NCBI GenBank assembly: GCA_002331575.1
Contig: DCZG01000100.1
Location: 9,763 to 32,769 of the forward strand
Reading direction: 5' to 3'
Length of the DNA: 23,007 nucleotides
Source of the DNA: Atopobium sp. UBA2090
GTDB taxonomy: Bacteria; Actinomycetota; Coriobacteriia; Coriobacteriales; Atopobiaceae
Part shown: one piece after another, positions 1 to 6,654 of the stretch
How the letters are laid out: each line of letters starts with the position of its first letter
Position numbering within the stretch: position 1 is the stretch's first letter
The notes under the pieces: generated by a model
Seen by the model: only the letters and a program-made list of their open reading frames with translations
Told to the model about the DNA's origin: nothing
Databases searched by the model: none
Made by a program: the position numbers and the translations under genes

Positions 1-81
1 GGGGACGTACTCCTCGATGATCGCCACGGCGCGCGGGTCCTCCAGAATCTCCGCGAGCGTGCTCTTGCTGCTGGTGGCCAT
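1..81 (-). CDS. N-terminal fragment of an unrecognised protein (cut by window edge)
   Basis: The reverse strand has an ATG at 81-79 preceded by a purine-rich GAGAGGAACGAAC stretch and stays open for 27 codons to the window edge. The peptide begins MATSSKSTLAEILEDPRAVA and continues as a short amphipathic helix with no signal peptide. It follows the dehydrogenase stop on the same strand by 70 bases, so the two may be co-transcribed. I do not recognise the family from 27 residues and assign no function. The call rests on the start codon, the ribosome binding site and coding-like composition. Confidence 0.6.
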   Translation of the reverse strand, partial: MATSSKSTLAEILEDPRAVAIIEEYVP

Positions 82-151
82 GTTCGTTCCTCTCTTGTCC
101 TTCGTGCCTGATAGTTGACTCGCCTACGAGATGCTCCTGCTGTCGTGAGGC

Positions 152-1054
152 CTACGCGTGAAGACCGCCCTCCATCGTGTAGCTCCACGGCTTCTCCTGG
201 AAGCTGAGGTCGCTGCCTCCGTCGACCTCGACGACCTTGCCGTACATGAAGTCCGAGACGCTCGTGCAGAGGGTGAGAATCATGCGCGCCATGTCGTCGG
301 GACTCGTGGCAACCGGGGTCGCGGATCCGCCTCCCATCTGGTCGCGCTGCCACTCCGCCCCGTACCTCTCGACCGTCTCGACGCAGTTCTCGATGGCTCC
401 GGGGGTCACCATGCCACCGGGGGCGACGCAGTTGACGTTGATGCCATACTGCTTGAGCTCCTTGGCAATGCCCTTGGTCATGCCGACGACGCCAGCCTTG
501 GCGGCGTTGTACGGAGTCATCATCGCGATCTTGTAGATGTCGTCGCCGCGATAGGCGACTGAGGCGATCGTGACGACCTTGCCGCCATGCTTGGCCTTGA
601 CCATCGAGCGCGCCGCAGCCTGAATCAGGAAGTACTGGCCCTTCATGTCGGTGTCGACGACCTCGTCATAGAGCTCCTCGTCCATGTCGAGAAACGCGCG
701 GGCCTGCCAGGTCGCGGCAACGGGGACCACGATGTCGACGGGACCATAGGTCTTCTCGGCGAAGTCGACGAGGGCACGGCAGTCCTCGATCGTGCGGACG
801 TCGGTCTGCTTGAAAGCGACGTTCGTGTGGCCGAGGTCCTTCAGAGCGTCCACGGCCATGTCGCCCCACTCCTGCGTACGGGCGCCAAATACTACCTTCG
901 CGCCGCACTCTGCCAGGCGATTGATTACGTAGAGGGCGAGACCGACGCTGCCCGAGACCATCGCGACCTTCCCGGACAGGTCGAAGACCTCCTTGATGGG
1001 CATCACGTCCTCGAGGCCGTCGGCAGACATGTCAAACAGATCTTCCTTGTCCAT
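152..1054 (-). CDS. Short-chain dehydrogenase/reductase (SDR)
   Basis: A 300-residue protein of the classical SDR family, which performs NAD(P)-dependent oxidation or reduction of alcohols, ketones, sugars or steroids. After a 25-residue acidic leader the Rossmann fold starts at about residue 28. The catalytic triad is visible as Ser165 (TIASVAYRG), Tyr182 and Lys186 (YNAAK), followed by the usual INVNCVAPGG strand. Two parts are unusual. The glycine-rich loop reads SGSVGLAL, one residue shorter than TGxxxGIG. The NNAG motif is replaced by VPVAAT. Tyr and Lys are intact, so it is probably active with altered cofactor binding. The ATG at 1054 has a strong AAGGAGA site. The substrate cannot be read from the sequence. 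A nearby LuxR regulator with a shared upstream motif suggests an inducible catabolic role (inference). Confidence 0.9.
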   Translation of the reverse strand: MDKEDLFDMSADGLEDVMPIKEVFDLSGKVAMVSGSVGLALYVINRLAECGAKVVFGARTQEWGDMAVDALKDLGHTNVAFKQTDVRTIEDCRALVDFAEKTYGPVDIVVPVAATWQARAFLDMDEELYDEVVDTDMKGQYFLIQAAARSMVKAKHGGKVVTIASVAYRGDDIYKIAMMTPYNAAKAGVVGMTKGIAKELKQYGINVNCVAPGGMVTPGAIENCVETVERYGAEWQRDQMGGGSATPVATSPDDMARMILTLCTSVSDFMYGKVVEVDGGSDLSFQEKPWSYTMEGGLHA

Positions 1055-1159
1055 CGGGATCTCCTTTTGTCGCAGTGGAGACTCGAATCCGAGCCCCTGA
1101 CAACCACGAATGTAGAGCCGCGCGAGGAGATGTTCGATGGAGACGAATGCGTATCTTTC

Positions 1160-1169
1160 ATGCCTAGAA
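1160..1169 (-). promoter_or_regulatory. Candidate operator upstream of the SDR gene (TTCTAGGCAT)
   Basis: On the reverse strand TTCTAGGCAT lies 106 bases upstream of the dehydrogenase ATG. Nine of its ten bases match TTCTAGGTAT in the LuxR gene's upstream region (4155-4146). A weak minus-10-like TACATT at 1114-1109 has no good minus-35, which would suit an activator-dependent promoter with the operator around -60. This is inference from two sites only. Confidence 0.35.
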
Positions 1170-1224
1170 ATGGGTATGCGCGAAGCCGAACGGCGCAGCT
1201 AGAAGCGTTGCGGGTCCAGGTGGC

Positions 1225-1650
1225 TCACTCGCTGTGAGCCACTGCCCAGTCAATCGCCTTGCGCTCGAGCACGTCTCGCCTGAGCATCGTGAGATCGTCG
1301 CCGAAGAACGACCTGAGCGCCTCGACCGTCGTCTGCTGGCTATCGGCGATCGTCCTGGCCTCCGCCTCGAGTTCCGCTGGCGTGACCTCGAGACCCAGCC
1401 GAGATGCGAGCTCGCGTACCACGATGGGCTCCTTCGCCTCAAAGGTCGCCGCCGCGAGAAGCTCGTCTTCCTGTTCGGCGAGCTCCTGCCCTGGAAAGAG
1501 GTGAGCTCCTCCGCCCGACAGTCGGTCGTACTGCATGCGATGGCGCAGATCGAGCTCGATGAAGGCTCGCTCGTTCTCGATGGCTTCCTCGGACACCTCG
1601 ACGCCGTACTCCATGACGTAGCGCCGCCACAGCTCGTCTCGCGTCATCAT
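1225..1650 (-). CDS. Stand-alone trigger-factor C-terminal-domain-like chaperone
   Basis: A 141-residue, highly charged, helix-rich protein with no signal peptide or membrane segment. The second half resembles the C-terminal substrate-binding domain of trigger factor and the SurA N-domain: a region with EARTIADSQQTTVEALRSFF, then residues ending in VLERKAIDWAVAHS, like the end of ribosome-associated trigger factors. The ribosome-binding and peptidyl-prolyl isomerase domains are absent, so it is not a full trigger factor (usually about 430-480 residues). Its ATG overlaps the stop of the upstream GroEL-like gene as ATGA (1650-1647), indicating translational coupling. The pairing suggests a dedicated folding module in which this protein holds clients and the chaperonin paralogue acts on them (inference). 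The family call comes from pattern recognition, not a profile search. Confidence 0.65.
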   Translation of the reverse strand: MMTRDELWRRYVMEYGVEVSEEAIENERAFIELDLRHRMQYDRLSGGGAHLFPGQELAEQEDELLAAATFEAKEPIVVRELASRLGLEVTPAELEAEARTIADSQQTTVEALRSFFGDDLTMLRRDVLERKAIDWAVAHSE

Positions 1651-3305
1651 CGTCTGCCCCCCACGTGAAAGGCCTCGGCGAGGTTCGGCAGCTTACCTTG
1701 GGTGCTCGTCACGCTGGCCTCGGTGACGAGCGTGGTCTCCGCCATGGAGCACGCGGCCTCGAGGGCGCATCTCACCACGTGCAACGGGTCGGCGATACCA
1801 GCCCTGACCATGTCGACATATCGACCAGAGGCGGCGTCATAACCCCAGCCCCGTTCGAGCTCGGACGTATGCGCGAGGACCTCGTCCCCGCATGCACCGG
1901 CATTCTCGGCTATCTGCCAGAGCGGTGCGCGCAAGGCGTCTGCGGCAATCCTCGCGCCCAAGCGCTCGTCGCCATCGAGGCTGCCGGCGAGCGCGTCCAG
2001 GCTCATCGCCGCGTCAAAGAGCGCCACGCCTCCGCCACAGACCACGCCGCTCTCGAAAGCCGCGCGTGCGGCGTTCACGGCATCCTCCACGCGCATCTTG
2101 CGCTCGGCCTGCTCAGCTTCCGTGATGCCTCCCACCTTGATGGTCGCGACACCCGAGACGAACTTCGCGAGCCGCTCCGCATGACGCTTGCGGTTGAACT
2201 CGTACGCGGTGTTCTCGGCGTAGAAGCGCAGCTCCTTCACGCGGGCTTCGATGGCAGCGGGGTCGCCTGCTCCGTCCACGATCGTCGTGCGGTGACGCGT
2301 TACCTTCACGCTTCGTGCACTGCCGAGCATCTCTCGATTCACGTCTCGCAGCGAGAGCCCCATCTCCTCGGAGACGAACACGCCTCCCGTCTGCACGGCG
2401 AGGTCGTCCATGCGCCACCGGCGCCCCTCACCGTACTCGGGAGCGAGCACGCAGCCCACGTTCATGTCGCCCTCGCGCTTGTTCTGGACGAGCAGTGCCA
2501 AGGCGTCGCCTTCGATGCCATCGCAGATGATAAGGGCGTCGCGTCCGTCTTCCGCCGCGCAGATGAGCGTGGGGATGAGGTCCTGACCGTTCGTGAGCCT
2601 CTTGTCGGTGAGCAGGATGTAGGGGTTGTCAAGCGTCACCGAGCAGGCGGCCTGATCGCTTGCCAGATAGGGCGAGAGAAGACCGCGGTCGAAGACGATG
2701 CCCTCCGCGATGTCGAGTGTCGTCTCGGTTCGCTGTGAGTCGTCGATGCTGAGGACGCCCTCGAGGCCGACCGTCTTGAGGGCGTGGGCGATCAGGGGGC
2801 CGAGCTTGTCGTCTTGGCAGGAGATGGTGGCAACGTGCGCGATGTCCGTCTCCTCGGTAATGGGGAGGGCGGCGCCCTCGAGGCATTCGATGGCGGCGGC
2901 GCTCGCCTTCTTCATGCCCCTTCGCAGCGCCAGAGGGTCGGAACCTGCGGCTATCGCACGAAAGGAGCCCGTGATCAGCGCCTGCGCGAGCACGATGGCC
3001 GTCGTCGTTCCGTCTCCCGCGGCCTCGTCGGCCGTGGCGGCGGCATCTCTCAGGAGCTGCGCTCCCATGTTCTCATTGGGATTCGCCAGAACGATCGACT
3101 GAGCGATAGTCACCCCGTCGTTGGTCATGAGCACCGGGGCGTCCCGAGGTGCCCGGTCGGAGTACTTCGAGTCGCGGATGTTGGCCTTCTGATACATGGC
3201 AACGTTGCGGCCGCGCGGTCCCAAGGTGACCTTCACCGCGTCTGCCAGCTTGTTCGCTCCGGCGAGAAGTGACTCCCGTGACGCGCTTCCGATGATGACG
3301 GCCAT
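1647..3305 (-). CDS. Divergent GroEL/Cpn60 chaperonin paralogue
   Basis: A 552-residue group I chaperonin. ATPase elements are present: KVTLGPRGRNV at 25-35, Asp63 in NDGVTIA, the GDGTTTA loop at 97-103 and Asp408 in RVEDAVNAARAA, followed by CGGGVAL. These match the E. coli GroEL positions Asp52, Asp87 and Asp398, so ATP hydrolysis is probably retained. Three features mark a paralogue rather than the housekeeping copy: about 15 extra residues between GRNV and the DGV motif (residues 38-60), no C-terminal Gly-Gly-Met tail, and no groES beside it. The gene sits 11 bases after a LuxR regulator and overlaps a trigger-factor-like gene. GGGG eight bases before the ATG acts as ribosome binding site. 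It acts in the cytoplasm. Clients are unknown; a specialised, conditionally expressed chaperonin is the likeliest reading. Confidence 0.93.
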   Translation of the reverse strand: MAVIIGSASRESLLAGANKLADAVKVTLGPRGRNVAMYQKANIRDSKYSDRAPRDAPVLMTNDGVTIAQSIVLANPNENMGAQLLRDAAATADEAAGDGTTTAIVLAQALITGSFRAIAAGSDPLALRRGMKKASAAAIECLEGAALPITEETDIAHVATISCQDDKLGPLIAHALKTVGLEGVLSIDDSQRTETTLDIAEGIVFDRGLLSPYLASDQAACSVTLDNPYILLTDKRLTNGQDLIPTLICAAEDGRDALIICDGIEGDALALLVQNKREGDMNVGCVLAPEYGEGRRWRMDDLAVQTGGVFVSEEMGLSLRDVNREMLGSARSVKVTRHRTTIVDGAGDPAAIEARVKELRFYAENTAYEFNRKRHAERLAKFVSGVATIKVGGITEAEQAERKMRVEDAVNAARAAFESGVVCGGGVALFDAAMSLDALAGSLDGDERLGARIAADALRAPLWQIAENAGACGDEVLAHTSELERGWGYDAASGRYVDMVRAGIADPLHVVRCALEAACSMAETTLVTEASVTSTQGKLPNLAEAFHVGGRR

Positions 3306-3316
3306 AAGGCTGACCC

Positions 3317-4072
3317 CTATTTCCCGAGCAGAAGGACGAGCAGCTCCTGTCTGGTGCTGACCTCGAGCTTCTTGTAGATATGGCTGATGTGCTTGTTGGC
3401 GGTTCCCAGCGAGATGTGCAGCTCACGCGAGATGTTGCTCGGCGTGACGCCCTCGCAGAGAAGCTCGCAGATCTCGCGCTCGCGAGCGGTGAGATCCTCG
3501 GCGCCGTGACCGTCCCACAGGCGAACCTGTCCCGAGGGGCGCACGAACATGTTCTTGTACAGGTTGTTGAGATGCGGGGTCACGGTGTTCGCGACTCGGA
3601 CGTCCCTCTCGCTAAACCGCTCCTCACGGGTGCGGTCGAGGGAGAAGGCCGTTGCCGGTGAGCCCTTGAGGTCGAAGAGCACGAAGGTGAGGGATTCCTT
3701 GAGCCCGCGTGGCTGGATGTAGTCCGCCATGAGGTCATCGCCCTCCCAGTAGTATTTGCCCCAGTCAATGACCCTGACGAGCGGAGAGGACGCAGGTTCG
3801 AATACCTCCGAGTCGAGTCCGAAATCAGGATCGGAGAGACGCGAGTAGTATTCGAGATAGATTGAGATCCATCGAGGGGGTATGTTCTTCGCATACTTCC
3901 GTACGATTCGACGGTTGCCATCGAGCATCAGGAACAGCCCCTCATCGAATTCGACGAGGCCACCGATGCCTTCAAGCACCGACACGCAGAACTTGTACGG
4001 CTCATGCACGTTGCCGCACTTGAGCAGGAACTCATTTACCTTGTCATGCGGAACCTCGGTGCTCGCACCCAC
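3317..4072 (-). CDS. LuxR-family transcriptional regulator
   Basis: About 251 residues from the chosen GTG at 4072, which follows a GAGGGGGGGG ribosome binding site by four bases. An upstream in-frame TTG at 4093 has no such site. The last 60 residues are a LuxR/FixJ-type winged helix-turn-helix, with LTAREREICELLCEGVT, then NISRELHISLGTANKHISHI as the recognition region and a closing KLEVSTRQELLVLL. The N-terminal 190 residues have no receiver-domain phosphorylation pattern and no membrane helices. They may be a small-molecule sensing domain, but I do not recognise it. The gene leads an operon with the chaperonin 11 bases downstream. A 12-base perfect palindrome in its upstream region is a plausible autoregulatory site. 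LuxR proteins of this type usually activate adjacent genes (family knowledge). The ligand is unknown. Confidence 0.88.
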   Translation of the reverse strand: MGASTEVPHDKVNEFLLKCGNVHEPYKFCVSVLEGIGGLVEFDEGLFLMLDGNRRIVRKYAKNIPPRWISIYLEYYSRLSDPDFGLDSEVFEPASSPLVRVIDWGKYYWEGDDLMADYIQPRGLKESLTFVLFDLKGSPATAFSLDRTREERFSERDVRVANTVTPHLNNLYKNMFVRPSGQVRLWDGHGAEDLTAREREICELLCEGVTPSNISRELHISLGTANKHISHIYKKLEVSTRQELLVLLLGK

Positions 4073-4140
4073 GGTACCCCCCCCTCGCGGCAATCGTAGA
4101 TGACTCGCTTGACTGGATTATCAAGGCACATGATGAGGAT

Positions 4141-4155
4141 TAGGTATACCTAGAA
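4141..4155. promoter_or_regulatory. Palindromic candidate operator between LuxR and MBL-fold genes
   Basis: TAGGTATACCTA (4141-4152) is a perfect 12-base palindrome in the divergent intergenic region. It continues into GAA, giving TTCTAGGTAT on the reverse strand. A LuxR-gene promoter candidate lies downstream on the minus strand: TTGATA at 4124-4119, with TCTACG or TACGAT about 18-20 bases on. The palindrome would sit near -58, a usual activator position. It could also serve the divergent hydrolase. The motif recurs upstream of the dehydrogenase. Confidence 0.45.
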
Positions 4156-4288
4156 CTACCCATTTTGTGGCGTACGGTCGGCATTGGCAGGCTGTCCTGC
4201 ATGGTACTGTCGATGTGCTGACGGAATCAACCAGGAGTCGTACCATCGTGTCAGGCACTCGGAATCAAACGAGCAGGAGGTACGGAGC

Positions 4289-4900
4289 ATGCCGAACGAG
4301 ATTCGCGAGCTGCGCTGCGGTCAGACGAGGTGCTATCTCGTGGGCGGAGTGCTGCTGGTTGACACGGGCTGGGCCGGTACCCTGCGTGAGCTCTTTGCGA
4401 GCCTCAAGCTTGAGAACGTGCCGCTCACCGACGTGCGCTATCTGATCGTCACGCACTACCATCCCGACCACATGGGAATCGCCCAGGACCTGGCAGAGCT
4501 GGGCGTCCGGCTCGTGGTTCTCGACGTCCAGCAGGGCTTTCTCCACTCGTCGGACGCCATCTTCGCCAAGGATCCGCGGACGCGATTCAAGCCGATCGTC
4601 GAGAAGGACGCGCTCGTCGCTCCCTGTTCCGAGAGCCGAGTCTTCCTGGCGAGCCTTGGCATATCCGGAGAGGTGCTCCACACGCCTGGGCACAGCGATG
4701 ACAGCGTCTCGGTCGTGTTGGATGACGGGACGGCGATCGTGGGAGACCTTCCGCCTCTGTGTCTCGTGTCTGGCTACGAGAGCCCCGTGCTAGAGGCGAG
4801 CTGGGATGACCTGCTGGCCCATGGTGTGACGCGGGCTCTTCACGCGCATGCGCCGGAGGAGCGGGTGGAAAGCGCGGGTATTAGGAAAACAAGAGCATAG
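4289..4900 (+). CDS. Metallo-beta-lactamase-fold hydrolase
   Basis: A 203-residue single-domain protein of the MBL superfamily. The zinc signature HYHPDH (residues 56-61) is complete, with a further metal ligand His135 in TPGHS and Asp153 in VGDLPP. A His-rich HAHAPEE near residue 185 may supply the last ligand. The family hydrolyses varied ester, thioester, lactone or phosphodiester bonds (family knowledge); this member's substrate is not evident. The ATG at 4289 is chosen because AGGAGG lies eight bases upstream and the preceding in-frame codons look non-coding. There is no signal peptide, so it is cytoplasmic. It is divergent from the LuxR gene across about 215 bases that include a palindromic candidate operator, so it may be part of the same regulon. 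Confidence 0.9.
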   Translation: MPNEIRELRCGQTRCYLVGGVLLVDTGWAGTLRELFASLKLENVPLTDVRYLIVTHYHPDHMGIAQDLAELGVRLVVLDVQQGFLHSSDAIFAKDPRTRFKPIVEKDALVAPCSESRVFLASLGISGEVLHTPGHSDDSVSVVLDDGTAIVGDLPPLCLVSGYESPVLEASWDDLLAHGVTRALHAHAPEERVESAGIRKTRA

Positions 4901-4926
4901 TAACGCGCTGTATGGAGCGGGAAAAG

Positions 4927-4962
4927 GCAGAGGAGGAGAGCGCCTGCCCTCTCCTCCTCTGC
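4927..4962. terminator. Strong bidirectional hairpin between convergent genes
   Basis: GCAGAGGAGGAGAG (4927-4940) pairs perfectly with CTCTCCTCCTCTGC (4949-4962) around an eight-base loop. It lies 26 bases after the MBL-fold stop and about 55 bases before the end of the convergent repeat-protein gene. It lacks a long T tract on the plus strand. On the minus strand it is followed by TTTTCCC, which fits an intrinsic terminator for the minus-strand gene better. Confidence 0.65.
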
Positions 4963-5016
4963 TTCATGGTTCGCGAGCTCGCCCCACGGCGTGGACGTTA
5001 CCGCGGCGCCTCGCGT

Positions 5017-5295
5017 CTAGAGGCGCATCTGCCAGGGGTTACCGTGCTTCCAGCCGGCGTCGTACTTGTTGTCAACAAAGAGGATCTTGATGTCGCAGTC
5101 GTTCTGGTCGTCGGTCCAGAATACCTTGACCGTCGCGTCGTACTTGTCGTCCACGAAGAGCCAGTGCTCGTCGCAGTCCGCGTCGTACTTGTTGTCGACC
5201 ACCTGAACGCAGAGGTCGGCGTCATACTGCGAGTCCACCTTCGCCAGTACGACATCTGCGTCGTACCTGTTGTCCATGACCATTACCTTTGCCAT
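5017..5295 (-). CDS. Small KYDA-repeat protein (resembles DUF6150-type proteins)
   Basis: A 92-residue acidic protein built almost wholly of six copies of a 13-residue unit of the form hhhVDxKYDAD. The repeat tyrosines fall at 11, 24, 37, 52 and 78, and a degenerate copy has Asn at 65. The alternation of hydrophobic strand and turn predicts a small beta-repeat or beta-solenoid fold. The layout recalls bacterial families annotated as DUF6150, where units such as KYKSEAD repeat; that link is from memory and tentative. There is no signal peptide. The ATG at 5295 has an AGGAGAAGGGAAG region upstream. A strong hairpin separates it from the convergent hydrolase. Function is unknown. Confidence 0.75.
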   Translation of the reverse strand: MAKVMVMDNRYDADVVLAKVDSQYDADLCVQVVDNKYDADCDEHWLFVDDKYDATVKVFWTDDQNDCDIKILFVDNKYDAGWKHGNPWQMRL

Positions 5296-5453
5296 CGTCA
5301 GTCTTCCCTTCTCCTGTCATTGTCGTTCATGTCAGTTCATTGCCCGCGACCGCTAGTCGATACCCGGCGGCGGCTTTCGGTCGCAGGAATCCGTCGTCGG
5401 GACAAGGTCCTCACCTCTCTCCCACAAGCCTCGGTGCCCATCCAGCTCGTGGC

Positions 5454-5954
5454 TCAGTGGAGGGCACGCGCGATCTCGACGGCCATGAGCGCCTGATGCG
5501 ATAGCCGCTCCACTCCGCTCGCTGCAATTGCTCCTCTGAATGACGTCTCCAGCAGGTCATAGTCATGGCCCTTGCTTTCCACGAGATAGTCGATGGAACC
5601 GCGCGCGACGCGTCTGCCGTTGGCGAAGAGGCTCCAGTCAGAAAGCGATTGAGAAGGACTCTCCCACTCGAATCTGAGGAACCATCCTCCCATCGGATCG
5701 TGATCATAGCAGTCCTGCAGGTACTTCACGATCAACTCGGCAGCCTCACAAACCCCTCGCCTGCGTTCGAGTCGCTCGCGCCGCTCGTCCTCAAGCATTT
5801 TGGGAGGCAGCGAGCTTTCGTCACGTGCGCGGTCGAACAGCAGGACGGTACAGGTGTCCTCCCGCTCGATTCCCTGGCTATACCCGTCATCGGGGTTCGA
5901 ATCCCGCGATGACGTGCCCCCTAACTTCTTGGCATCCGCATCAATCTCGTTCAT
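5454..5954 (-). CDS. Hypothetical protein, 166 residues
   Basis: The ATG at 5954 follows a strong AAGGAGC ribosome binding site. The protein is hydrophilic with a very polar first 60 residues, an Arg/Glu-rich helix near residues 55-70 (EDERRERLERRRG), then a mixed alpha/beta part with WFLRFEWES and WSLFANGRRVARGSIDYLV. I see no helix-turn-helix, catalytic motif, membrane span or signal peptide, and I do not recognise the family. It is divergent from the defence-type operon across a 106-base intergenic region that holds an inverted repeat, so it may belong to that island. The first 30 codons overlap a tRNA T-arm-like inverted repeat, which could mean the 5' end was created by an integration event (inference). 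Confidence 0.65.
   Translation of the reverse strand: MNEIDADAKKLGGTSSRDSNPDDGYSQGIEREDTCTVLLFDRARDESSLPPKMLEDERRERLERRRGVCEAAELIVKYLQDCYDHDPMGGWFLRFEWESPSQSLSDWSLFANGRRVARGSIDYLVESKGHDYDLLETSFRGAIAASGVERLSHQALMAVEIARALH
5885..5914. repeat. Inverted repeat with tRNA T-arm-like core
   Basis: CGTCATCGGGG (5885-5895) pairs with CCC-G-CGATGACG (5903-5914) around TTCGAAT, giving an 11-base-pair stem with one bulged G. The core GGGGTTCGAATCCC looks like the T-arm of a tRNA 3' end, a common integration site. No complete tRNA can be folded around it. I found no matching direct repeat at the far side of the defence island. Confidence 0.4.
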
Positions 5955-5989
5955 GTGGTGCTCCTTTCATCCGTTCGACTGATTGCTCC

Positions 5990-6026
5990 TTCTCGCCCTT
6001 GGTGCTTGGCGAGAATAATGTACAAT
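5990..6026 (+). promoter_or_regulatory. Candidate promoter and operator of the hsdS-hsdM-mcrBC island
   Basis: TTGGTG (5999-6004) and TACAAT (6021-6026) are separated by 16 bases and lie 35 bases upstream of the first gene of the operon. An eight-base perfect inverted repeat, TTCTCGCC (5990-5997) and GGCGAGAA (6008-6015), straddles the minus-35 element, where a bound protein would block transcription. No repressor gene with a visible DNA-binding motif lies next to it. Confidence 0.5.
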
Positions 6027-6060
6027 TGCCACAGGACATCAATACGACTGGGGAGCGGAC

Positions 6061-6654
6061 ATGCGAATCGGAGACATGGGGGACTGCAGGATCATCATGG
6101 GCAGCCCGCTCCGACGCTACGAGGCGGTTGGCGGACGCGCGGCAAAAGGGTCGCATCGCATCCTGCTTCCCTCGGCCATTAGCGGCGGAACGATTAACGA
6201 GAAGCTTGTCGAGATACGGCCGTTCTTTACGGAGCCTTCGGGTGACTGCTTTACCAACCGATACGACGTGGCCCTCGAGCTGACGGCTCCCTTCTCGGCG
6301 GCTTTCGTTCCGGTTGGCCTCGAGGGGCTGTTTGTCACGAGCTCCCTGTGCCTTCTTCGCTTTCGCGGCGATGCCCTGAAGGCTCATGACCCGGGATTTG
6401 TCGCCGGCTACCTCAACCTCGCGCCGGTCTCTGCGCTCCTGCGAGCCCAGGCATCGGGAATGGCCATGCCGACTCTCAATCGATCGCAGGTCGAGGCCAT
6501 CGACCTGCCCGAGGTTCCGATTGGTGAGCAGGAACGCATTGGGGCAGTCGCTCAGGCGGCGGCGAGAGCGTTTGCCTTACGCCGTGAGCTCGACGAGCTC
6601 GAGCGGGAGACGGTCGAGTCGGCCTATGCCACGGTGTTTGGGGAGACGAGATAG
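6061..6654 (+). CDS. Half-size type I specificity subunit (HsdS-like, single target recognition domain)
   Basis: A 197-residue protein with one target recognition domain followed by a short coiled coil. Standard HsdS is 400 or more residues with two such domains. Family features in order are LLPSAISGGTI near 35-45, the paired-strand region around GLFVTSSLCLLRF, then AMPTLNRSQVEAIDLPEVP and the typical GEQERIGAVAQAA leading into a coiled coil ending LDELERE. Half-S subunits are known to dimerise and read palindromic or interrupted sites. Its stop abuts the ATG of the HsdM-like gene with no gap, so they are translationally coupled and presumably form a complex. In type I systems this subunit chooses the DNA site; no HsdR translocase is present here, while McrBC follows. 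Confidence 0.8.
   Translation: MRIGDMGDCRIIMGSPLRRYEAVGGRAAKGSHRILLPSAISGGTINEKLVEIRPFFTEPSGDCFTNRYDVALELTAPFSAAFVPVGLEGLFVTSSLCLLRFRGDALKAHDPGFVAGYLNLAPVSALLRAQASGMAMPTLNRSQVEAIDLPEVPIGEQERIGAVAQAAARAFALRRELDELERETVESAYATVFGETR

Noticed and set aside
1081..1100. ACTCGAATCCGAG upstream of the dehydrogenase as a possible tRNA T-arm
   Set aside because: It lacks the TTC of a T-loop and has no acceptor or anticodon partner; a small chance hairpin is enough to explain it.
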